Shown one piece after another: positions 7,610 to 11,840 of a DNA stretch of 14,210 nucleotides; within the stretch, counting starts at the first letter, position 1, and every line of letters starts with the position of its first letter. The position numbers were made by a program, and so were the translations under genes. Source of the DNA: Schlegelella_A sp038225015 (GTDB lineage: Bacteria; Pseudomonadota; Gammaproteobacteria; Burkholderiales; Burkholderiaceae_C). The stretch is taken from contig JBBRFB010000091.1 in NCBI GenBank assembly GCA_038225015.1, positions 1-14,210 of the forward strand, in the 5' to 3' direction. The notes beneath the pieces were generated by a model, which was not told the origin of the DNA, did not search any database, and saw only the letters and a program-made list of their open reading frames with translations.

Positions 7610-7683
7610 GCGGGTGTAGTTCAATGGCAGAACGGCAGCTTCCCAAGCTTCATACGAGGGTTCGATTCCCTTCACCCGCTCCA
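7610..7683 (+). tRNA. glyU: tRNA-Gly (anticodon CCC), CCA encoded
   Basis: Complete 74-nt cloverleaf decoding GGG. The acceptor stem is GCGGGTG (7610-7616) with CACCCGC (7673-7679), then discriminator T7680 and CCA at 7681-7683. The D stem is GTTC/GAAC (7619-7622 with 7630-7633). The anticodon loop is TTCCCAA (7640-7646) with anticodon CCC at 7642-7644. The variable loop has 4 nt, and the T stem is GAGGG/CCCTT around loop TTCGATT (7661-7667). One oddity: the anticodon stem GCAGC (7635-7639) against GCTTC (7647-7651) has a C-T mismatch at the second pair (7636-7650). Everything else matches a functional elongator tRNA and resembles E. coli glyU. Confidence 0.97.
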
Positions 7684-7702
7684 GTTCTCGATGGGAATCG
7701 AA
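7661..7702. repeat. 10-bp inverted repeat joining the tRNA T arm to its 3' flank
   Basis: TTCGATTCCC (7661-7670, the T loop and the 3' side of the T stem) is exactly complementary to GGGAATCGAA (7693-7702), with 22 nt between. In the precursor RNA this pairing would compete with the T arm. There is no T-run after it, so it is not a standard terminator. Confidence 0.5.
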
Positions 7703-7853
7703 ACGCAGGTAAGGCGGGGTATCCTTGGCATCTGGCCAATCCGGTCTCCGGTCCCATGAACAATCTTCTCCGTTGCCCTCTGCCGTTGGTTTCCATCGGG
7801 AGTCGGGGCGAATCCAGGTCCGGCTGGATGGAGAGATCAGTCGAGGACACGCC
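7684..7853 (+). promoter_or_regulatory. Upstream region of the sulfite-dehydrogenase gene
   Basis: This 170-nt gap is slightly less GC-rich than the genes. It holds a weak sigma70-like pair, TCGAAA (7698-7703) and TATCCT (7720-7725) with 16-nt spacing. It also has an inverted repeat TTGGC-N5-GCCAA (7725-7739), which fits the T-N11-A form of LysR-type binding sites; that reading is a guess. A nine-codon ORF (7828-7857, MERSVEDTP) ends in an ATGA overlap with the gene start. GAGGA at 7843-7847, 6 nt before the ATG at 7854, is a good ribosome binding site and decides that start. Confidence 0.35.
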
Positions 7854-9113
7854 ATGATCGACCGACACTTTTCGCAAATCTCACGACGCTCGTTCAGCAC
7901 CCTGGCCGGTGTCGCGGGCCTGTCCCTTGGCTTCGGCCGAACGGCCTTCGCCGCCGACGCCCCCGATTCGGCGCAGGCCATCCTCGGCAAGAAGTCCGGT
8001 CTGATCGTGCACAACGCGCAGCTGGGCGTGATGGAGACGCCGCTCGTCGAGTTGCGCAAGTACGCCCACACGCCGAAGGAGATCCTGTTCATCCGCTTCC
8101 ACTACCCGCATGAGGGCAATGCGGCCTGGTACGGCACGACGGCAGCGCCTTCTGCCCAGATGGTGGATAACTGGAACCTGCGTGTCGACGGCCTCGTCGA
8201 GCGGCCGCGAGACGTGAGCATCGCCCAGCTGCGAAAGCTCCCGCAGGTCAAGCGCGTCGCGGTGCTGCAGTGCGCAGGCAACGGGCGGGCGTTCTTCGCC
8301 GCCAAGCAGAAGGTGGCCGGCGGCCAGTGGCACAACGGCGGCATGGGCAACGTCGAGTGGGAAGGCGTCGAGTTGCGGCCCTTCGTCGACGGCCTGAAGA
8401 TGGGCGTCGCGAAATCGGCGACCTGGCTCACCGCCGAGGGCTGGGACCAGCCCCCCACGCCCGAAGGATCCGACTTCGCCAAGAGCTACCGACTCGACGA
8501 TCCCGCCCTCGACCACGCCATCCTGGCGCTGAAGATGAACGGTGAGCCGATCCCGGCCGCGAACGGCGGGCCGGTGCGTCTCATCATCCCGGGCTTCTAC
8601 GGCAACATGAACGTGAAGATGGTCAACGTCCTGCTCTTCGCCGCGGCGCAGAACCCGAGTGCGTTCCAGTCGGTGGGCTACCGGATGCCGAAGCAGCTGC
8701 CTGCCGACCCGGCGCAGTTCAAGGCGAACGACTACACGCTCGAGAACAGCGTGCCGACCTACGGCCAGAAGATCAAGAGCGTGATCTTCTCGCCGCTGCC
8801 CGAAGACAAGCCGAAGCCCGGCCGGGTCGAGATCACAGGCATCGCCTTCAACGACGGCATGTCGAAGATCAGCAAGGTCGAAGTGTCGGCCGACGGCGGT
8901 AGGTCGTGGAAGGAAGCGACGATCAAGCCCGCCGAGAGCCCCTGGGCCTGGCACCACTGGTCGTTGAGCACCGACATCGGCAGCGGCCCGACGACGCTGA
9001 TGTCCCGCGCCAGCGACGCCAGCGGCCAGAGTCAGCCGCTCGACGGCCTGACGCGCTGGAACCCGCGCGGCTACGAGTGGAACGGCGCCGATCGCGTCGA
9101 GCTCATGGCGTGA
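7854..9113 (+). CDS. Periplasmic sulfite oxidase-family molybdoenzyme (sulfite dehydrogenase-like)
   Basis: Tat-exported molybdopterin enzyme of 419 aa, likely oxidising sulfite or a related sulfur compound in the periplasm. The start at 7854 has a good ribosome binding site and yields a twin-arginine signal (ISRRSFSTLAG, residues 9-19) with probable cleavage after AFA near 33; an in-frame start at 7725 would bury this. The Mo-co domain covers about 60-265, with the molybdenum-ligand Cys140 in LQCAGNGR (138-145), then GGMGNVEWEGV and AEGWDQ. The Ig-like dimerisation domain is about 305-415 (ITGIAFNDGMSKISKVEVSADGGRSW is its core). The segment after PGFYGNMNVK (246-255) reads MVNVLLFAAAQNPSAF instead of the KWL-type continuation common in sulfite oxidases, so it may be an atypical branch. 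The di-haem cytochrome gene 61 nt downstream is the likely electron acceptor, as in SorAB and SoxCD. There are no other sox genes nearby. Sulfite as substrate is inferred from the family. Confidence 0.88.
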   Translation: MIDRHFSQISRRSFSTLAGVAGLSLGFGRTAFAADAPDSAQAILGKKSGLIVHNAQLGVMETPLVELRKYAHTPKEILFIRFHYPHEGNAAWYGTTAAPSAQMVDNWNLRVDGLVERPRDVSIAQLRKLPQVKRVAVLQCAGNGRAFFAAKQKVAGGQWHNGGMGNVEWEGVELRPFVDGLKMGVAKSATWLTAEGWDQPPTPEGSDFAKSYRLDDPALDHAILALKMNGEPIPAANGGPVRLIIPGFYGNMNVKMVNVLLFAAAQNPSAFQSVGYRMPKQLPADPAQFKANDYTLENSVPTYGQKIKSVIFSPLPEDKPKPGRVEITGIAFNDGMSKISKVEVSADGGRSWKEATIKPAESPWAWHHWSLSTDIGSGPTTLMSRASDASGQSQPLDGLTRWNPRGYEWNGADRVELMA

Positions 9114-9174
9114 CGGCGGCCATCGGGCGCGCCGGGGGCGCGTCCGTGGCCCTCCTGGACTGAGCGGGTCGTCC

Positions 9175-9924
9175 GTGACAGGCGGGTCCTTCATCGCCAG
9201 GGCGGTCTGCGGCGTCGTGATGGCGGCGGGCGCGGTCTGGTCGACAGCACCCTGCCTGGCCGCCGACCTGGCCCTGCCGCCCGGGCCGGGGCGCGCGCTG
9301 GTCTACGGCCAGTGCAGAACCTGTCACGACCTGCAGTACCTGACCGAGTCGGCCGGCGTGCCCCGCGACACGTGGAGCGAGCTGCTCGACAGCATGAAGC
9401 AGTACGGCCTGCGCATCTCCGACGACCAGCGGGCGGAAATCCTCGACTATCTCGCGACTTATCTCGGCCCGAGTCCGCCGCCCGCTGCCGCAGCGACGTC
9501 TTCTGCGGATCGTGCCGCGAGCGTCGACGGCGCCGCGGTCTTTCGCGACCAGTGCGCGGCCTGTCATCTGCCGAACGGGCAAGGCGTGCCGGGTCAGTTT
9601 CCGCCCCTGGCGAACAATGCCGACCTGTTTCTCAGCCGCGAGTTTCCGGCCCGGGTGGTGCTGTTCGGCCTGAACGGAAAGATCCGCGTCGGGGAGCACA
9701 CGTTCGACAGCGTGATGCCGCCGCTCGACGTGCTCAGCGACTCGGAGATCGCTGCGGTCGTGGGCTACATCAGGCAGGCCTGGGACAACCACCGGCTGCG
9801 ACCAACGCCCTTGAAGCCGCTCGACGCCGGCGAGGTTACCGCGCTGCGCGCAGGCGGCGGATCGGCGGAGCAGGTCAACTCGGCGCGCGCGGAGTTGAAG
9901 AAGGAACGTCCATCCCCCAGGTGA
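9175..9924 (+). CDS. Periplasmic di-haem cytochrome c, probable partner of the sulfite dehydrogenase
   Basis: Secreted c-type cytochrome of 249 aa from a GTG start, with a Sec signal (hydrophobic 7-23, cleavage around CLAA 27-30). Two CxxCH haem motifs are present: CRTCH (47-51) and CAACH (127-131). Plausible axial methionines are M74 (SMKQYG) and M181 (SVMPPLDVLSD). The domains are joined by a Pro/Ala linker (99-113). After about 205 there is a low-complexity tail without a recognised domain. The gene follows the molybdoenzyme in the same direction after 61 nt, so it probably carries electrons from it to cytochrome c or a terminal oxidase. SorB is a small mono-haem protein and SoxD a longer di-haem one, so this subunit matches neither exactly. 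A GAGCGGG ahead of the start is a modest ribosome binding site. Confidence 0.9.
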   Translation: MTGGSFIARAVCGVVMAAGAVWSTAPCLAADLALPPGPGRALVYGQCRTCHDLQYLTESAGVPRDTWSELLDSMKQYGLRISDDQRAEILDYLATYLGPSPPPAAAATSSADRAASVDGAAVFRDQCAACHLPNGQGVPGQFPPLANNADLFLSREFPARVVLFGLNGKIRVGEHTFDSVMPPLDVLSDSEIAAVVGYIRQAWDNHRLRPTPLKPLDAGEVTALRAGGGSAEQVNSARAELKKERPSPR

Positions 9925-10052
9925 TGGCGGCACGCCGAGCTGGCGCCGAGCTCGCGAAACCCAGTGTCGAACATCGCTTCGGAGTCGATCCCCCACGCAC
10001 GGTCGACGCCAGCTCCACGGTCGGTACACGAAGTACCTCGTAGCCTCGTTGC
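9925..10052 (+). promoter_or_regulatory. Gap before the PAP2 gene with small inverted and direct repeats
   Basis: GGTAC-ACGAA-GTACC (10023-10037) is a perfect 5-bp inverted repeat ending 15 nt before the PAP2 start. The 8-mer CACGGTCG occurs twice between about 9995 and 10025. GAACATCGC (9969-9977) differs by one base from the TAACATCGC boxes elsewhere. No terminator for the cytochrome operon is evident, and no strong ribosome binding site precedes 10053. Confidence 0.25.
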
Positions 10053-10703
10053 ATGGACAACGCGCACACGACATGGCGGCGCCGCTGCCGACGGGCCGCA
10101 GCGGCGCTGGCGATGGCGGTGGCGATCCCGGTCGCCCAAGCCGGAGGCGGGCCGCTTGGCATCGATCATGCCGTCGATGCCGGAGACGGACGCGGCATCT
10201 GGCGGCGTGGCAACCAGCTCTTCCTGCAGGATGCGACGGCGCTGCTCGTCGTCGGCGGGGCGCTATGGGAAGGCAACGACAGCCGCCTCGGCCACACGCT
10301 CTGGCAGTCGGTCGACTCGATGGCGGTCGGCGCCATCACCTCGGAAGGGCTCAAGGTCGCGTTCAGCCGGCCCCGCCCGAGCCAGAACGACGATCCGAAC
10401 CAGTGGTTCAAGGGTCACGGGCACAAGAGCTTTCCGAGCGGCGAGGTGATGGAGATCACCACCGCCGTCACGCCTTTCATCCTCGAATACGGCGCCGACC
10501 ACCCCGAGGTCTGGGCGCTCGAGCTGCTGCCGGTCTACGACGGCATCGCACGCGTCCGCTCGCGCGCGCACTGGCAGTCGGACGTGCTGGCGAGCTTCCT
10601 GATCGGCTCCGCGATCGGCGCCTATGCCCACTCGCGCACGACTTCGCTTTCCGTCGGCATCCTGCCGGGGGGATTCAGCGTCGGCTGGAAAAAGCGCTTC
10701 TAG
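10053..10703 (+). CDS. PAP2-superfamily phosphatase-like protein with PSGE in place of PSGH
   Basis: Exported protein of 216 aa with the PAP2 (vanadium haloperoxidase-like acid phosphatase) signature. An Arg-rich N terminus and hydrophobic stretch 15-28 ending AQA-G look like a cleavable signal. Motif 1 is K101-VAFSRP-R107-P. Motif 2 reads SFPSGE (126-131), with Glu131 where most members have the catalytic His. Motif 3 is R167-x5-H173-x3-D177, with the nucleophile His and its Asp partner intact. Strong membrane helices are few, so it may be a soluble periplasmic or outer-membrane-associated form rather than a polytopic lipid phosphatase. The C terminus (SLSVGILPGGFSVGWKKRF) alternates like a beta strand and ends in Phe, as outer-membrane proteins do. 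A role in dephosphorylating lipid pyrophosphates or lipid A is possible. I have a weak memory that PSGE versions form a known subgroup in proteobacteria. Confidence 0.85.
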   Translation: MDNAHTTWRRRCRRAAAALAMAVAIPVAQAGGGPLGIDHAVDAGDGRGIWRRGNQLFLQDATALLVVGGALWEGNDSRLGHTLWQSVDSMAVGAITSEGLKVAFSRPRPSQNDDPNQWFKGHGHKSFPSGEVMEITTAVTPFILEYGADHPEVWALELLPVYDGIARVRSRAHWQSDVLASFLIGSAIGAYAHSRTTSLSVGILPGGFSVGWKKRF

Positions 10704-10807
10704 CCTTCTCGCGATTTCTTCCCGGGGGCGCCGATCGGCGCTGCGGTATAAATCGACGAGACAAGGAATCGAACGACGAGACAGCGAATCGTCGTCCACA
10801 CTCTCGC
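10704..10807 (+). promoter_or_regulatory. Regulatory-looking gap: palindrome, TATAAAT box and tandem repeat
   Basis: GCGCCGATCGGCGC (10728-10741) is a perfect 14-bp palindrome. Five bases later comes TATAAAT (10747-10753), the best -10 box in the window. Directly after it a 20-bp unit is repeated in tandem (10751-10770 and 10771-10790, 16 of 20 positions identical, core CGACGAGACA). ACGACGA (10773-10779) can also pair with TCGTCGT (10789-10795). No good -35 is present; the palindrome occupies the spacer, as an operator might. No Shine-Dalgarno is evident before 10808. Confidence 0.4.
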
Positions 10808-11737
10808 ATGAACGAACCGTTGCGCGTGCTCGTCGTCGGGATGCCGCGCTTGGCGGCCAGTGCAGGCCCGTCGTCGTCTCCTGGTGACGGCTTCGAGGTC
10901 GAGTTCCACGACACGCTTGTCGCCGCGTCGGCCGTCGTCGCTGCGGCAGGCGACGCCCGCGACGTCGCCGCCGTCGTCGTCGAAGGGGGGCTCGCCGCTG
11001 CCGCTTCCGCTGTCGCCGAGGTCGAACGCCTGGTGGCGCGGGCGGCGCTCGTCGTCGTGCTTCTGGATCCGGACGACGAAGACGCTGGCGAGTGGCTCCA
11101 GCGCGGCGCCCAGGACGTCGTCTCGCCCGACGAGCTTGCCGGCGACGCAGGCTGGCGGCGTATCGGCTTCGCCGTCGAGCGCTGGCGTCGCGCCCGCGGT
11201 CGCGAGTCCGCCTATGCCACCGACCCCGCCACCCGGCTGCCGCATCGGCAGCAGCTCAACGAGCACCTGAGCCAGCTGCTCGCCCTGCGCGAGCGCGAGC
11301 CGGCGCCGATGGCGGTGCTGGCGCTGCGCATCGAAGGGCTCGACGGCGCCGGCGAGCCCGAGGCGCAGAACACCCTGCTGCGAAAGATCGCCGTGCGCCT
11401 GCGCGCCGGCGTGCGCGCCAGCGACGTCGTCGCGGCACTCGACGACGGCTCGTTCGCCGTGCTGCTCGTCTCCCTGCTCTCGCCGGCCGACGCCGAACGC
11501 GTCACGGCCAAGCTCGTCGCCGCGCTCGTCGCGCCGTTCCAGGTCGGCGGCCGCGAGATCGAGGTCGCGGTCGCCACCGGGACGAGCCGGTTCCCGCAGG
11601 ACGGCAAGGCCGCTGACAAGTTGCTGCGCCGGGCAGTCGCGCTGGCCGCCGCGGCGCCGGCCGGCAACCTTGCCGCGGCCCGGCACGCGCGCGACGCGCA
11701 CGGCCGCGACCGGGCCGCGGCCAACGACGACGGCTGA
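10808..11737 (+). CDS. Degenerate receiver-like plus GGDEF domain protein, probably not a cyclase
   Basis: Cytoplasmic protein of 309 aa. Residues 5-125 look like a response-regulator receiver fold (LRVLVVG, AAVVVEGG, LVVVLLDPDD, LQRGAQDVVSPDEL); the phospho-acceptor Asp position seems to be Glu59. Residues 139-285 are a GGDEF fold starting DPATRLPHRQQL (canonical D-LTGLPNR) with TLLRKIAVRLR and GTSRFPQDGKAADKLL. The signature loop is DDGSF (212-216) instead of GGDEF, and the metal-binding Asp of DxDxF is lost (RIEGLD, 174-179), so diguanylate cyclase activity is unlikely. R203-ASD-206 lies exactly five residues before the signature, the spacing of the RxxD inhibitory c-di-GMP site. The protein may therefore be a c-di-GMP receptor or a scaffold. 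The start at 10808 was chosen because the upstream frame overlaps the PAP2 gene and looks non-coding. The C-terminal tail after 285 is Ala/Arg-rich. alaS follows after 103 nt. Confidence 0.8.
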   Translation: MNEPLRVLVVGMPRLAASAGPSSSPGDGFEVEFHDTLVAASAVVAAAGDARDVAAVVVEGGLAAAASAVAEVERLVARAALVVVLLDPDDEDAGEWLQRGAQDVVSPDELAGDAGWRRIGFAVERWRRARGRESAYATDPATRLPHRQQLNEHLSQLLALREREPAPMAVLALRIEGLDGAGEPEAQNTLLRKIAVRLRAGVRASDVVAALDDGSFAVLLVSLLSPADAERVTAKLVAALVAPFQVGGREIEVAVATGTSRFPQDGKAADKLLRRAVALAAAAPAGNLAAARHARDAHGRDRAAANDDG

Positions 11738-11840
11738 GCCGGTCCCCGGCACGGGGCGATGCCGGCACCGTCGACCGCCTACCATTGCGGTCTTGCCGGC
11801 GCGTGCGCGTCTGCGACCAAGCCCTGGCCCCAATGACCCG
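11738..11840 (+). promoter_or_regulatory. Gap before alaS
   Basis: Just after the stop of the preceding gene, GCCGG (11738-11742) and CCGGC (11762-11766) enclose CCCC/GGGG (11744-11747 with 11753-11756), a GC-rich foldback without a T-run. TACCATTGCGG (11780-11790) resembles the TAACATCGC boxes and could be the alaS -10. A three-codon ORF (11833-11844) overlaps the alaS start by ATGA. No clear ribosome binding site is visible. Confidence 0.3.

Noticed and set aside
7684..7853. Integration (att) site at the tRNA 3' end
   Set aside because: The repeat is inverted rather than direct, there is no integrase gene, and the downstream genes look like ordinary chromosomal genes.
7603..7857. 84-codon frame running through the tRNA gene
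   Set aside because: Most of it overlaps the tRNA, so it is not a protein gene. Only its last nine codons are noted as a possible mini-ORF.
7854..9924. Sox thiosulfate-oxidation cluster
   Set aside because: Only a SoxC-like family enzyme and a cytochrome are present; no soxXYZAB genes are in the window, so only a sulfite dehydrogenase-like pair is claimed.
10751..10790. CRISPR-like repeat
   Set aside because: Only two adjacent imperfect copies with no spacer and no cas genes.
10049..10807. Extension of the GGDEF-like frame upstream through the PAP2 gene
   Set aside because: The sequence before 10808 is out of frame with the well-supported PAP2 gene and has no domain; 10808 starts a receiver-like fold.
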